64,000 nt of DNA from Lachnospiraceae bacterium (GCA_017626435.1 JAGAIR010000006.1:38842-102841); one strand, 5' to 3'. Counted from the stretch's first letter, positions 35,208 to 45,319 are shown. Numbers and translations are program-made. The notes: generated by a model not told the origin, from the letters alone.

Positions 35208-36212
35208 TTATTCTTCCTCTGAAAAATCCTCATTCAAAACAGATTCATTATAGTACTCTTCTGAAATCATTTCCAGATATGCCACATCTGCATCCGGATA
35301 CTGTCTGATCAGACTGGCACGAATGTGTGCCATCAGCAGCAAGTCATTTTCTGCCTCAGATACATTTTCATCCTTCCATCCGGCAATCTTCTCACTGGTC
35401 AGATTTTCCTGCAGCCAGTTTTTCACATTCCGGGTAGTTTCTTCCTCCACAGGAATCTGTTTTTTCACTTTTCCTGATTTCACCATAGAAGAAATTCCCA
35501 ATCCCAGGAAAACAAGAAACATCACTGCAATTGCAAGAAATACTACCAGATTATATTGAATCGGGATCACATCCAGTTTGCACAGAGTCAGATAGACCAA
35601 TCCGGCAATGCCGAACAAAATAAAAGTAAGACCGGAAAATTTCAGATCTTTATATTCATCCTCTTTTTTGACATATTCCTTTGCCGGAGTATACAGCAGA
35701 TCTTTTGGCGTATCCTCTATCTCATCCTCGGAAACCAGATTTTCTGCCTCCTCTGTATCAAAAGGATCTATATCGGATTTCACTTCTTCCTCTGCATCCC
35801 AGTCATACTCCTGCGACTCCCCGAAACCAGAATGATCTTCTTTCTCTTCTGTCCCGTCACCGGAAACATCTTCAGCTGATGCCAGTTCTGCCTGCCTTGC
35901 TGCCTTTTCCTTCTCATGTTCTTCTTCTACAACTATCATAAACCCCTCAAAGAGCTTTTCTGCTTTCTTTTCCAGACTGGTTGGAACCGTTACGGTATAA
36001 ACACCTGTTTCTTCCTCATATCTCTTTTTGGCACCTGAAATATCCGAATAAAGCAGATACTCTAAAAACCGCTCTGCCATTTGTTCATCCTTCAGAGAAC
36101 AGAGCTCTACTACGTCAAAATCCTCTTCGCTGCCTTCTTCTAACGGAGTGCCACAGTCTGCACATACTGTAATCCCCTCTCGATACTCTGTCTTACATTT
36201 TGGACACCACAT
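35208..36212 (-). CDS. Zinc-ribbon membrane protein of unknown function
   Basis: 334 aa. The N-terminus is a four-cysteine zinc ribbon (CPKCKTEYREGITVCADCG). A globular segment follows (VVELCSLKDEQMAERFLEYLL through SLEKKAEKLFEG), similar in feel to DUF2007-type domains. Next is a very acidic linker of about 80 residues. Two adjacent transmembrane helices lie at about 200-260 (SGLTFILFGIAGLVYLTL; NLVVFLAIAVMFLVFLGLGI), then a helical tail rich in Glu. AGGAGGAG sets the start at MWCPKCK. I do not recognise a function; such proteins are common in Lachnospiraceae. Confidence 0.75.
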   Translation of the reverse strand: MWCPKCKTEYREGITVCADCGTPLEEGSEEDFDVVELCSLKDEQMAERFLEYLLYSDISGAKKRYEEETGVYTVTVPTSLEKKAEKLFEGFMIVVEEEHEKEKAARQAELASAEDVSGDGTEEKEDHSGFGESQEYDWDAEEEVKSDIDPFDTEEAENLVSEDEIEDTPKDLLYTPAKEYVKKEDEYKDLKFSGLTFILFGIAGLVYLTLCKLDVIPIQYNLVVFLAIAVMFLVFLGLGISSMVKSGKVKKQIPVEEETTRNVKNWLQENLTSEKIAGWKDENVSEAENDLLLMAHIRASLIRQYPDADVAYLEMISEEYYNESVLNEDFSEEE

Positions 36213-36293
36213 ATCTTTTCTCCTCCTATGATTTTCTGGAAATATGGTATCATAACCACAGCAAAAACTCAAGGGATGTCACAGAATCTACAT

Positions 36294-36311
36294 AAAGAGT
36301 ACAGACTCTTT
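36294..36311. repeat. Small hairpin downstream of the thioesterase gene
   Basis: AAAGAGT and ACTCTTT flank a 4-nt loop. It lies between the thioesterase and zinc-ribbon genes. It may be part of a tandem terminator with the next hairpin. Confidence 0.45.
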
Positions 36312-36321
36312 CAACATAAAA

Positions 36322-36364
36322 TTCAGACCACACTGCCAGAATATCTCCAGCAAAATGGTCTGAA
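36322..36364 (-). terminator. Probable terminator after the thioesterase gene
   Basis: TTCAGACCA pairs with TGGTCTGAA around a 25-nt loop, followed on the minus strand by ATTTTATG, 15 nt after the stop. The T-run is modest. Confidence 0.55.
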
Positions 36365-36378
36365 AAATAAAATCCTAT

Positions 36379-37083
36379 TTAGACAAAAAATTCTACTACT
36401 GCATACGCCTTCCCATCTGCTCCATTTAACGACACCAGATATCCCGTTGGGATTTCATATACCACAGGAACCACCAAATCTCCCAGAAATGCCTGTTTTT
36501 TATATTCTACACGCAGTTCCTTCACCAGCCTTCCCTTTGGAAGAAAGGCGGATGCCATCCGTACATACTGTCCATTATTTACATGATGATTAGTGTCCAG
36601 ATGATATTCCTGTACAGAAAAGGAAGGTTGTGTACTTCCACCCTCCGGTATCGAAATTTTTCTTGGAGCATAATCCATCGGAATCGGTTCTGCTTTTCCA
36701 TATACGTCAGCCTCCTCCGGTGTAACAACCACTGGACGTCCCTTCTTCTGGTCCATCAGAATCCAGATGGAATTTGCTTTTGCAACATAATCCCCCTGCT
36801 GGTCTGTCAGCATAAAATTACGGTAACCAAACATTTTTTCACAGCCGCACCCCTGGGTCCCAATGGTGATCCGCTCTCCCATTTTCGGATAACGCTCAAT
36901 AACGATCTGCCAGAAATTCAACACCCAGGTCCGGTTTCTTTCATATAAATGTTCCATACCGACTCCCAAATCCTCTGATTCAAAGCTGGCGCAATCCTGC
37001 ATATAGTTGATCAGACCATCCAGACTCAGACAGCCATTTTCCGCCAGTTCACTATATCGAATCCTGCTTTCAAATGAATACAT
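36379..37083 (-). CDS. Acyl-ACP thioesterase
   Basis: 234 aa, a double hot-dog fold that hydrolyses acyl-ACP to free fatty acid. Family marks are INYMQDCASFESEDLG, the NFWQIVIERYP segment and the catalytic-loop motif DTNHHVNNGQYV in the second hot-dog. The start at MYSFESRIRY is preferred: GAGG lies 6 nt upstream. The frame opens at a GTG 11 codons earlier, but no ribosome binding site is evident there. It lies downstream of rplS, past a terminator. Confidence 0.9.
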   Translation of the reverse strand: MYSFESRIRYSELAENGCLSLDGLINYMQDCASFESEDLGVGMEHLYERNRTWVLNFWQIVIERYPKMGERITIGTQGCGCEKMFGYRNFMLTDQQGDYVAKANSIWILMDQKKGRPVVVTPEEADVYGKAEPIPMDYAPRKISIPEGGSTQPSFSVQEYHLDTNHHVNNGQYVRMASAFLPKGRLVKELRVEYKKQAFLGDLVVPVVYEIPTGYLVSLNGADGKAYAVVEFFV

Positions 37084-37122
37084 TTCTTTCCTCATTTCTG
37101 ATTTTCTTTTGCCCACATAGAG

Positions 37123-37157
37123 AAAAAGCCATCCACCGGTAAAAGAGGATGACTTTT
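37123..37157 (-). terminator. Intrinsic terminator after rplS
   Basis: AAAAGTCATCC pairs with GGATGGCTTTT (one G-U), followed on the minus strand by TTTTTCTC, about 25 nt after the rplS stop. Confidence 0.8.
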
Positions 37158-37181
37158 GTGTGCATTTCTTCCAGAACCAGA

Positions 37182-37526
37182 TTATTTAACCAGTTCCTTA
37201 ACCTTTGCAGCTTTACCAACTCTGTCACGAAGATAGAATAACTTAGCACGTCTTGCTTTGCCCTTACGTACTACTTCAATCCTGTCAATAATTGGAGAAT
37301 GTAATGGCCAGGTCTTTTCTACACCGACACCGTTAGAGAACTTTCTAACAGTAAATGTCTCTCTGGCTCCGCCATTCTGTCTTTTGATAACCGTTCCCTC
37401 GTATACCTGGATACGCTCTCTGCTACCCTCGATAACCTTTGCATATACCTTTACTGTATCACCAGTACGGAAATCTGCAACTTCTTTTAACTGTGCTTCT
37501 TCGATAGATTTAATAATATCGTTCAT
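37182..37526 (-). CDS. rplS: 50S ribosomal protein L19
   Basis: 114 aa, standard length. Blocks are [20 protein letters not shown] (about residue 20), [32 protein letters not shown] and the basic end [13 protein letters not shown]. It lies at the 30S/50S interface. AAGGAGGTCACATC sets the start at MNDIIKS. The trmD/rimM genes that often precede rplS are not here, so it is monocistronic. A possible promoter (TTGTAT, 17 bp, TAAGAT on the minus strand) lies about 90 bp upstream. Confidence 0.97.
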   Translation of the reverse strand: MNDIIKSIEEAQLKEVADFRTGDTVKVYAKVIEGSRERIQVYEGTVIKRQNGGARETFTVRKFSNGVGVEKTWPLHSPIIDRIEVVRKGKARRAKLFYLRDRVGKAAKVKELVK

Positions 37527-37672
37527 GATGTGACCTCCTTCATATTTTGACATTCTTAATACTTCTGTGCTTTCCGCAACCGTAACAGAGGAATATCTCT
37601 ACTCACAACCACATTATCTTAACACAGTGCAAAGAGAAATACAAGCCCCTTTTCTTTCGTTTCCGAACTTTT

Positions 37673-40600
37673 TTACAGTTGGAACAGTTCCATCAGTTCT
37701 TCCATAGTCAGCTGGTTGACAAACACTTCTCCCGAATCAATGACATGTTCCGACAATATTTTTTTTCTGTTTTGCAGGGCATCGATTTTTTCCTCAATGG
37801 AATCCTTCATGATCAGTTTGATGACCTGCACCTTTTTCTTCTGGCCGATCCGGTATGCCCGGTCTGTTGCCTGTTCCTCCACTGCAGGGTTCCACCATGG
37901 ATCAAAATGAATCACCGTATCAGCCCCGGTCAGGTTCAGACCGGTTCCTCCTGCCTTCAGGGAAATCAAAAACACTTTCCCCTTTCCCTGGTTAAATTCT
38001 TTCACATATTGTTTTCTCTGTGCCGGTTTGGTAGCCCCTGCCAGATAATAATAACGTATCTGCTCTTTTTCCAGCTCCTGCGCGATAATATTCAGCATAG
38101 AAGTAAACTGGGAAAAAATGATGACGCTGTGTCCTCCCTTCAGAATATCCGGCAGCTGCTCCATCAGAAGTTCCAGTTTTCCACTGCCCCCCTGATAGTT
38201 TTCGATAAAGGTAGCAGGATGGCAACATATCTGACGTAATCTGGTCAATGCTGCCAACACCTGCATTCTGCCTCCATGGGAAGTTAATTCTTCCTGCTCT
38301 TTCATCTCTGTCTGTATCCGGGACAGATAGGACAGATAGATTTTTTTCTGTTTGCTGGTCATCTGCGCCATCCGTTTTGTCTCGATTTTATCCGGCAGCT
38401 CTTTCAATACTTCTTTCTTCATCCTCCGCAAAACAAATGGCTGAATCCGGATTTTTAATTCCTTCATCCGGCTCTCGTTCTGCTCTTTCAGTATCGGACG
38501 CTCATAAACATCCGAAAATTTAGAATACCGGGGAAAGAATCCCGGCATGACAAAATCAAAAATAGACCAAAGCTCTGACAACGCATTTTCAATAGGCGTT
38601 CCAGTAAGGGCAAAACGATGTTTTGCCTGTATACTTTTCACCGCCTTTGCTCCCAGAGAGGACGGATTCTTAATAAACTGTGCTTCATCCAGAAACAGAT
38701 GGTCAAAGGTCTGGTTCTGATAGCTTTTGGTATCTTTACGAATCAGCGGATACGTAGTAATCCATACATCATAATTCCCAGAAGCCCCCTGTATCAATGC
38801 CTCTCTTTCCTCCGGTGCTCCCTGTATGATACAGGTGCGGACAGACGGCGCAAACTTTTCAAACTCCTCCTGCCAGTTATAAGCCAGGGAAGTAGGGCAG
38901 ATGATCAATGTCTTATCTCCTGGATTGGAACAGATATAGACAATTGCCTGCAAAGTCTTGCCAAGTCCCATATCATCCGCCAGAATGCCCCCCATCCCAT
39001 AATAAGATAGTGTTTTCAGCCATTGAAACCCCACAACCTGATAAGGACGCATTACCGCCTGTACCGAAGTTGGAATCTTCCAGGACATTTTTTCCGGATG
39101 CTTCAGATCCTGCACCAGTTTCTGGTATGCCTCTTCCTTCCTCAGCTTACTCCCTTTTGGCAGCATATCTTCCAGATATAGCGCAGCACTCTGATGAAAA
39201 GTAATTGTCCCCTCTTCACTGCTTTTCCCGTTTTCCAGCAGCCATTTTAATGAATTTAACTGAGAATCCTTCTGTTCCAGATCAATAAATGCTCCGCTTT
39301 TCAAGCGGTAATATCTTCTCTTGAGACGGACAGAACGGAAAAAGTCTTCCAGTTCCTCTTTCGGAATCTGTGCATAGCCCAGATCAATTTCCAACAGATT
39401 AATGTCAGTATTGAGCCGGATGCCAGCTGATAGATTTCCAATTTTCCTCACATTGAGATTTTTATATTCCTTTGAATAAAATACTTCAAATTTGTCCGTC
39501 AGAATATGCATCCTCTCTGTCATCAGTGAAAAAATATCTTCTTCATTCTTCAACAAAAAAATTTCTTCACAGACCTGAAAATTCAGATCATACAAAAGCT
39601 GGGTCAGTGTTTCCTCTTCTTCCCGGTCACGCACCAATATCACATCTTCTGTCTGCGGCTCCTCCTTCAATGGATTGATGGCATATCTTCCGTAGCAAAA
39701 TTCAATCTTTGCAGAAATCCAGTATTTCCTTTTCGTCTGATTGATATCCAGATAGATTTTGGGCTGTAATGGTTCTACGATATAGCTTTCCCGAAGCTGC
39801 TGTGGTACATCAACGCACATGGATTTCTTAATAACGGGCAGTACTTTTTCAATAAACCTCCTCTTATTATCGCCCCGGAAATCAACAAACCGTTCCCTGG
39901 ACGCAAATACACTGGTATAGAACGGAAGCAGGTTACAGATATAATCTTTCGTAGGAAGATATAAGATATTATCATACAGCAAAATAGAACCATCTTCTGC
40001 CAGGGAAAGCATTTGATGTTCTCCTCCACTCTGGATCCTCAGAACCTCCCCCTCCATCTGCATATTCATAGAGACTTCTGGATTGCCCTGTACGATCTGT
40101 ACAGATTCTAATTTTTTCCCATATAAGCAAAGCTGGCACTCCAGCCCTTCCGCCAGTCCCAGAAGCTTATGCAGCATATTCTTGGAGAGTACCATTTCCT
40201 GACGGTTAAACAGATTAGAATAATAGGTTCTGCCCAGAGTCTCCTGTATCTCATATACCTCCGTCAGATAGGACATAACTCTTTCAGAAACCTCATCAAA
40301 GGCACATTCCCCAGACACAAAATGGAACTGCTTACCCAGCTGGATGTCCTTTTCCTCATAATAATCTGAAATAAATTTCTTGGTATTGGATACCTTGTAC
40401 ATCTTTTCCGCTCCGGCAGACAGGCTTAAGAATGCTTTAGAATTCTGATTCTTCAGCATAGAAGGAATGGTGATACGGATTCCCAGATGATAATACTGAG
40501 GAGTAAGGCTGCGGTATTCCCTCTTGCGAAAGTACTCAATAATCTGATATGCTGTCTGATCCTCTACCTCAAGGGAATCCATGACAGACTCCCTCTGTTG

Positions 40601-40879
40601 ATAATCCGATATAAATAAAAGAGCCGCCACAACATGTTTACACGCACCATGCATTTTTACATGAGAGGGACAATTACACGTATATTGCAGTCCGGAGTCT
40701 TCTTCATGAATCGTGACAATATACTGATTGCCGCCACGCACCACAGCCCGGTACTGCTGGATATTTTCATTCCATGTTACATTTGACACAGCATGGGCAG
40801 CATAATAACGCATTCCTCTGTAATATACTGTTTCAGAGGAAGCAAGCTGTTTGATTGCCTCCCGCGTAATTTTCTGCAT
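37673..40879 (-). CDS. SNF2-family helicase with SWIM zinc finger
   Basis: 1068 aa. An N-terminal SWIM finger (CNCPSHVKMHGACKH) is followed by a bacterial SNF2-associated region of about 500 residues. The SNF2 ATPase comes next: DDMGLGKTLQ (Walker A), FLDEAQFIKN (motif II as DEAQ), LTGTPIENALSELWSIF (motif III). The helicase C-terminal domain has FNQGKGKVFLISLKAGGTGLNLT and QATDRAYRIGQKK. Bacterial members interact with DNA or RNA polymerase, in the RapA/HepA lineage; the exact role is unknown. It lies 23 nt after spoVB, so it is probably co-transcribed. Confidence 0.93.
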   Translation of the reverse strand: MQKITREAIKQLASSETVYYRGMRYYAAHAVSNVTWNENIQQYRAVVRGGNQYIVTIHEEDSGLQYTCNCPSHVKMHGACKHVVAALLFISDYQQRESVMDSLEVEDQTAYQIIEYFRKREYRSLTPQYYHLGIRITIPSMLKNQNSKAFLSLSAGAEKMYKVSNTKKFISDYYEEKDIQLGKQFHFVSGECAFDEVSERVMSYLTEVYEIQETLGRTYYSNLFNRQEMVLSKNMLHKLLGLAEGLECQLCLYGKKLESVQIVQGNPEVSMNMQMEGEVLRIQSGGEHQMLSLAEDGSILLYDNILYLPTKDYICNLLPFYTSVFASRERFVDFRGDNKRRFIEKVLPVIKKSMCVDVPQQLRESYIVEPLQPKIYLDINQTKRKYWISAKIEFCYGRYAINPLKEEPQTEDVILVRDREEEETLTQLLYDLNFQVCEEIFLLKNEEDIFSLMTERMHILTDKFEVFYSKEYKNLNVRKIGNLSAGIRLNTDINLLEIDLGYAQIPKEELEDFFRSVRLKRRYYRLKSGAFIDLEQKDSQLNSLKWLLENGKSSEEGTITFHQSAALYLEDMLPKGSKLRKEEAYQKLVQDLKHPEKMSWKIPTSVQAVMRPYQVVGFQWLKTLSYYGMGGILADDMGLGKTLQAIVYICSNPGDKTLIICPTSLAYNWQEEFEKFAPSVRTCIIQGAPEEREALIQGASGNYDVWITTYPLIRKDTKSYQNQTFDHLFLDEAQFIKNPSSLGAKAVKSIQAKHRFALTGTPIENALSELWSIFDFVMPGFFPRYSKFSDVYERPILKEQNESRMKELKIRIQPFVLRRMKKEVLKELPDKIETKRMAQMTSKQKKIYLSYLSRIQTEMKEQEELTSHGGRMQVLAALTRLRQICCHPATFIENYQGGSGKLELLMEQLPDILKGGHSVIIFSQFTSMLNIIAQELEKEQIRYYYLAGATKPAQRKQYVKEFNQGKGKVFLISLKAGGTGLNLTGADTVIHFDPWWNPAVEEQATDRAYRIGQKKKVQVIKLIMKDSIEEKIDALQNRKKILSEHVIDSGEVFVNQLTMEELMELFQL

Positions 40880-40902
40880 ACCATTTTCCCTCTTCCTCAT
40901 AG

Positions 40903-42552
40903 TTATAACAAATGTAATTTATCTGCCAGCAATGACATCCTGCGCCCCATCGGAAATTCATATAATTCTTCCCGGCTCAGCCCTTTCATTTTTAATACCA
41001 GTACAAAATACAGAGCAATTGCCACTGCAATAGATGGTATCAGGGAAATCAGATTGCTCTTTGTAATCTGATGGATACCAGAAAACACCAAAAAGGTGGC
41101 GATTCCCATCACGACAGATGACAGGAACGGAATACAGAAGCTCTTGACAAGCTCCTGCTTAAATCCCAGATGCTTTCTGACAGATTTTGCATTAAGCCAG
41201 CAGACTAACAATGGATAAGTAACATTTCCAATCACCAGCGCATATACTCCCAGTCCTGTAAACCGCATCAGCCCCCACACCAGTCCGATATGGATAATCA
41301 AAGAAATCAGAGAATGGAGGACCGGAAGACTCATCTGGTCTATACTCTGTAAGACCCCACTTGTTACAGTAGATAAAGCGTAAAAAACAATACAGCTTGA
41401 GCCTAAGATCATCATCATGCTTCCCATCTGATAATTGGCAGAATTGCGGAACAATACCCGTATGATCGGAGTTGACAAAACTGCCATTCCCACAGCAGAA
41501 GGAAAAGCTATGATCATATTAAATTTCACTGCCATCGTTACCTTTTGCTGCATTCTGTCTTTTTCTCCTGCCAGGAAGGATGTTACCAGACTCGGAAGCA
41601 TAGATGATGCGATTGCTGTTGATATTGCAGTAGGAACATTTACCAGTGTCCGGTATTGCGTGCTGTAAATCCCCTGCCATGTACTGATCTGCTCCCTGCT
41701 ATGTCCTCTTCCTCTCAAAACTGCATTTATCAGGGAAACATCTATAATTCCACTGAGCTGATACACCGTCTGGCTTAAAATAATCGGGATTACCGTCAGA
41801 AAAATCAACTTGTAGGTCTGTCCCAGTGATGCCTGCACAGATGCCCGGTCCCTGCGTTCCTGTTTTTTCATTACCGGCCGGTAAATCATATAGATAAACA
41901 ACAGAACCAGCAAAGCAGTGGCAGCACCCAGGCAGGTTCCCAGCGTACCACCTGCAGCACCCCATGCGGGAAGTTTATCAGAGGCACTGTGGGCACGCAT
42001 CAGGAAATAAGCAGCTGACACACTGACAAAGGCATTAACAATCTGTTCCAGCACCTGGGACACTGCCGTTGGCAGCATTGTCTTCCTTCCCTGATAAAGT
42101 CCCCGGAGAGTACCCATGATTGCAACCATAAAGATCGTTGGTGCCAGCACTCGAAGAGGAATAGCCACCCCCTGATAACTCTCAAAGAAATTTTTCTCCA
42201 GCCAGTCCGCTCCAAAAAATACAAACAGAGCTGCTATTCCACCTGTACAGATAGAAAATATCATGGAACAGCGAAAGATATAATACGCTTCTCTATATTT
42301 TTTATTGGCACATTTTGCAGATACCATTTTAGATACTGCCATCGGCATTCCATAAGATGATATGATCAATAAAATATTATAGATTTCAAAGGCGGCAGAA
42401 TAAATACCATTTCCCTCATCTCCAATGATATTTGCCATTGGAATACGGTATATTAACCCAATCATCCGTACCAGTATTGATGTTGCAGCCAGAATACTTC
42501 CCTGTTTTAAAAATCCTCCGGCACCACCCTTACCCTTTTTCTCTGCTTCCAT
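40903..42552 (-). CDS. spoVB: Stage V sporulation protein B / MATE-like polysaccharide flippase
   Basis: 549 aa with about 14 hydrophobic segments, MVF/MOP superfamily. It starts KQGSILAATSILVRMIGLIY, typical of SpoVB/YtgP proteins, with GDEGNGIYSAAFEIYN and GLYQGRKTMLPTAVSQVLEQ. SpoVB is proposed to flip lipid-linked peptidoglycan precursors for spore cortex; related YtgP proteins act in vegetative growth. Which of the two this is cannot be settled by sequence alone. It sits 18 nt after ybeY, upstream of the SNF2 gene. Confidence 0.85.
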   Translation of the reverse strand: MEAEKKGKGGAGGFLKQGSILAATSILVRMIGLIYRIPMANIIGDEGNGIYSAAFEIYNILLIISSYGMPMAVSKMVSAKCANKKYREAYYIFRCSMIFSICTGGIAALFVFFGADWLEKNFFESYQGVAIPLRVLAPTIFMVAIMGTLRGLYQGRKTMLPTAVSQVLEQIVNAFVSVSAAYFLMRAHSASDKLPAWGAAGGTLGTCLGAATALLVLLFIYMIYRPVMKKQERRDRASVQASLGQTYKLIFLTVIPIILSQTVYQLSGIIDVSLINAVLRGRGHSREQISTWQGIYSTQYRTLVNVPTAISTAIASSMLPSLVTSFLAGEKDRMQQKVTMAVKFNMIIAFPSAVGMAVLSTPIIRVLFRNSANYQMGSMMMILGSSCIVFYALSTVTSGVLQSIDQMSLPVLHSLISLIIHIGLVWGLMRFTGLGVYALVIGNVTYPLLVCWLNAKSVRKHLGFKQELVKSFCIPFLSSVVMGIATFLVFSGIHQITKSNLISLIPSIAVAIALYFVLVLKMKGLSREELYEFPMGRRMSLLADKLHLL

Positions 42553-42570
42553 CTTTCTGTGCTTCCCTTC

Positions 42571-43077
42571 TTATTCTCTTACAATCCCCAGACTCTGTAA
42601 TATCTGTTCCTGTTTTTCTTCCATAATCTTACGCTCCTCATCCTCCATATGATCATAACCAAACAAATGAAGCATACTATGAGCAGTCAGAAAACAAATT
42701 TCCCTTTTCAGAGAATGTCCATACTCCTTTGCCTGTTCTTTTGCCCGTTCTATGGAAATTACCACATCTCCCAACAAAAGTTCACCAGTTTCCGGATGAA
42801 AATATTGAATCCTGCTCTCCTCCCTCTCCAAATGGGAAAATTCTCCTGGCATTTCATATTCCACCATCGGAAATGACAATACATCAGTGGGCACATCTAA
42901 TTCCCTGAATTCTCTGTTTAATTCACGGATTCCGTCATTATCCGTCAATGTGAGATTTACTTCAAACTCATATGGGCATTGTTCCTGTCTGGCAGACTGG
43001 GCAATAACCTTTTCCAGTACCTTTTTATAGTCAAAATCCAGCTCGTCTTCTGTCTCATTCTCCATTAAGATCGTCAT
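42571..43077 (-). CDS. ybeY: Endoribonuclease YbeY
   Basis: 168 aa. Metal-binding motif HSMLHLFGYDH (usual HGxLHLxGYDH, here Gly replaced by Ser) and the RELNREFRELDVPTDVLSFP signature. It takes part in 16S rRNA maturation and ribosome quality control. The start at MTILMENE is set by GAGGAGAACT. It lies after the HD gene in the standard phoH-HD-ybeY order. Confidence 0.95.
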   Translation of the reverse strand: MTILMENETEDELDFDYKKVLEKVIAQSARQEQCPYEFEVNLTLTDNDGIRELNREFRELDVPTDVLSFPMVEYEMPGEFSHLEREESRIQYFHPETGELLLGDVVISIERAKEQAKEYGHSLKREICFLTAHSMLHLFGYDHMEDEERKIMEEKQEQILQSLGIVRE

Positions 43078-43131
43078 AGTTCTCCTCGTTTCTGTACTGC
43101 CTGATTTTCTCTGGAATCGTAACACATCCCC

Positions 43132-44322
43132 TTATTTTACAAAGGTATTGGAAATGTAAAATTCCATCAGATCATTCAACTGTTTTTCAGTAAGTCCTGA
43201 TTCATCCAGACTCCCTTTTGCTTTTCTGTTTGAAAAGATGCTTTTTACCAGTTTTTCATCAGAAATAGCAGCCCTTTTTCCACTGCGCTCCAAATACTCT
43301 CCTGTGGATACGATACAATCACTTAGCATGACAATAGCAGCCTCCGGACTTTTTGGCACCTCACTTCCCGTGTTATGCTGCCGTATCACATCTTTTAACC
43401 GTTCCGGGAATCCATACTTGTCCGCAAGTTTCATACTTGCTTCCATATAATCGGTCTGGCTCAGCAGCCTGCCGATTTCATGATACATTCCTCCTGCACT
43501 TGCCAGCATACTGTCACATCCTGCTGCGCTGGCGGCCAGACCGGATACCCTGCTGATCTCATAGGAATGATGATACAGGTCATCATTTTTCTTTAACTGC
43601 TGCATCAGTACAAAATCATCCTGTAACAATCCCATGATCACAGTTTCCAGTTCATCCTGAGAACAGATGACCGCCCAGGAAACTTCTCTCGTCATCCGGA
43701 GCAGAGTTCCAAACAGGATCAAAAATACCAGACTGCTGATTTCCAAAATCACATCATATTTCTGCTGCCACAGCACCTCAAAATCAAATCCGCTCCGAAG
43801 CACCAGAAGTGCCAGAGAAAGCGCTGTTAATATCACACCTGCATAGGGGATCTCCTGACGCTGTTTTATTACGGATAATACCAGCGAAATCGCAATCCCC
43901 ATGATCAGATAATATTCCAGCTGGGCTATTTCTTTGTGAACAGCCAACGCCTGTGTTGTATAGACAGCCAGTAATATCCCATAAGTAACAATTTTTATCT
44001 CCGCGTCTTTCATACATCCTGCCACTACCAGTATCAGCATCCAGTACATCCCCACACTGTATCGTGAGGCAACTCCGGTTAAACAGACAGAAAGGGCAAA
44101 TGTAATAAGATAACATGTCTTTCCATCAATCTGATTCCAGACAAAATCCTCTTTTCGATGGAGAACTGCCAGAAAAACAGCTCCCAGCACAACGGCATAA
44201 CAGATTCTGACCAGCGCAGCAGACAATGTCATTCCATTAATGCTGGCACAAATCAGTGCACTAAGAATCAGGGAAAGATACACGACACCGGAAAACAATT
44301 TTTTTTCTCTGCTACTTTCCAT
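43132..44322 (-). CDS. Reduced YqfF/PgpH-like membrane HD-family protein
   Basis: 396 aa against about 700 for YqfF/PgpH. About 6-8 transmembrane segments at 10-200 are followed by a cytoplasmic HD-like domain. The long extracytoplasmic 7TMR-HDED region is missing. In the catalytic part YHHSYEISRV is retained, but the usual YHDIGK reads YHEIGR, so the metal-binding Asp is Glu. The later aspartate is kept (VMLSDCIVS). The family hydrolyses c-di-AMP; activity here is uncertain. Position between phoH and ybeY and an 11-bp overlap with phoH match yqfF exactly. Confidence 0.85.
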   Translation of the reverse strand: MESSREKKLFSGVVYLSLILSALICASINGMTLSAALVRICYAVVLGAVFLAVLHRKEDFVWNQIDGKTCYLITFALSVCLTGVASRYSVGMYWMLILVVAGCMKDAEIKIVTYGILLAVYTTQALAVHKEIAQLEYYLIMGIAISLVLSVIKQRQEIPYAGVILTALSLALLVLRSGFDFEVLWQQKYDVILEISSLVFLILFGTLLRMTREVSWAVICSQDELETVIMGLLQDDFVLMQQLKKNDDLYHHSYEISRVSGLAASAAGCDSMLASAGGMYHEIGRLLSQTDYMEASMKLADKYGFPERLKDVIRQHNTGSEVPKSPEAAIVMLSDCIVSTGEYLERSGKRAAISDEKLVKSIFSNRKAKGSLDESGLTEKQLNDLMEFYISNTFVK

Positions 44323-45319
44323 GTCTTCCCACCTGCTCTTTCTTTCTGGACTCTTTATGTGCCTGTTTCTTTTCGTAAGCATCATATGCTGTAACTATCT
44401 GCTGTACCAGCGGATGACGTACCACATCCTTATTATTTAAAAAGGAAAATCCAATATCTTCTACATTTTTCAACACAGTAATCGCCTGATCCAGACCGGA
44501 GCTTGTACCGGAAGGAAGATCTTTCTGTGTCTGGTCCCCGGTAATCACAACCTTGGAGCCAAAACCGATACGCGTCAGAAACATTTTCATCTGCGCCGGA
44601 GTTGTATTCTGTGCTTCATCCAGAATAATAAAGGAGTTATCCAGGGTACGTCCTCTCATATACGCAAGAGGGGCTACTTCGATCAACCCCTTTTCTGCAT
44701 TGCGCAGATAACTGTCCACGCCCATGATCTGATGAAGGGCATCATACAGCGGGCGAAGATAAGGGTCTACCTTACTCTGTAGATCTCCTGGCAGAAACCC
44801 CAGTTTTTCCCCGGCTTCGATTGCCGGTCTGGTCAAAATGATCCGGCTGACTTCATCCCGCTTGAAGGCTTCAATTGCCATTGCCATTGCAAGATATGTC
44901 TTTCCGGTACCGGCTGGGCCCACACCAAATACTATCATTTTATTGCGGATCTGATCTACATATTTTTTCTGTCCGGTAGTCTTTGGCTTGATCGGCTTTC
45001 CTTGTATCGTCCGGCACACAATATCTGAATCTATTTCTACCAGTTCTGATTCCCTGTTTTCCATTGACAGTGCGATGGCATAATCAACATTCTGTTCTGT
45101 AATCGTATTTCCACGTCTGGACAGCTCTAATAGCTGCATTAAAATGCTTTCTGCGCTTTTTACCTGTGGTGAATCCCCTACCAGCTTTATATTGCCATCC
45201 CTGGCTACCATCGTTACATTTAAATTTTTTTCTATTTTTTTAATATACGCGTCAAAGCTGCCAAATATATTTTTTTCATGCTCTGCCGGTATCTCGATTA
45301 TGGTTTCCATAATTGCCAT
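44312..45319 (-). CDS. phoH: PhoH-family ATPase (PhoH-like protein)
   Basis: 335 aa. An N-terminal KH-like region of about 100 residues is followed by the ATPase with GVGPAGTGKTYLAMAMA (Walker A), ILTRPAIEAGEKLGFLPGD and FIILDEAQNTTPAQMKMFLTR (quoted in part; Walker B). It is thought to act with YbeY in RNA metabolism. The start is chosen at MAIMETIIEIP, 11 nt after GGAGG; ATGs 9 nt up- and downstream are alternatives. It overlaps the next gene by 11 bp. Confidence 0.93.
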   Translation of the reverse strand: MAIMETIIEIPAEHEKNIFGSFDAYIKKIEKNLNVTMVARDGNIKLVGDSPQVKSAESILMQLLELSRRGNTITEQNVDYAIALSMENRESELVEIDSDIVCRTIQGKPIKPKTTGQKKYVDQIRNKMIVFGVGPAGTGKTYLAMAMAIEAFKRDEVSRIILTRPAIEAGEKLGFLPGDLQSKVDPYLRPLYDALHQIMGVDSYLRNAEKGLIEVAPLAYMRGRTLDNSFIILDEAQNTTPAQMKMFLTRIGFGSKVVITGDQTQKDLPSGTSSGLDQAITVLKNVEDIGFSFLNNKDVVRHPLVQQIVTAYDAYEKKQAHKESRKKEQVGRHGK

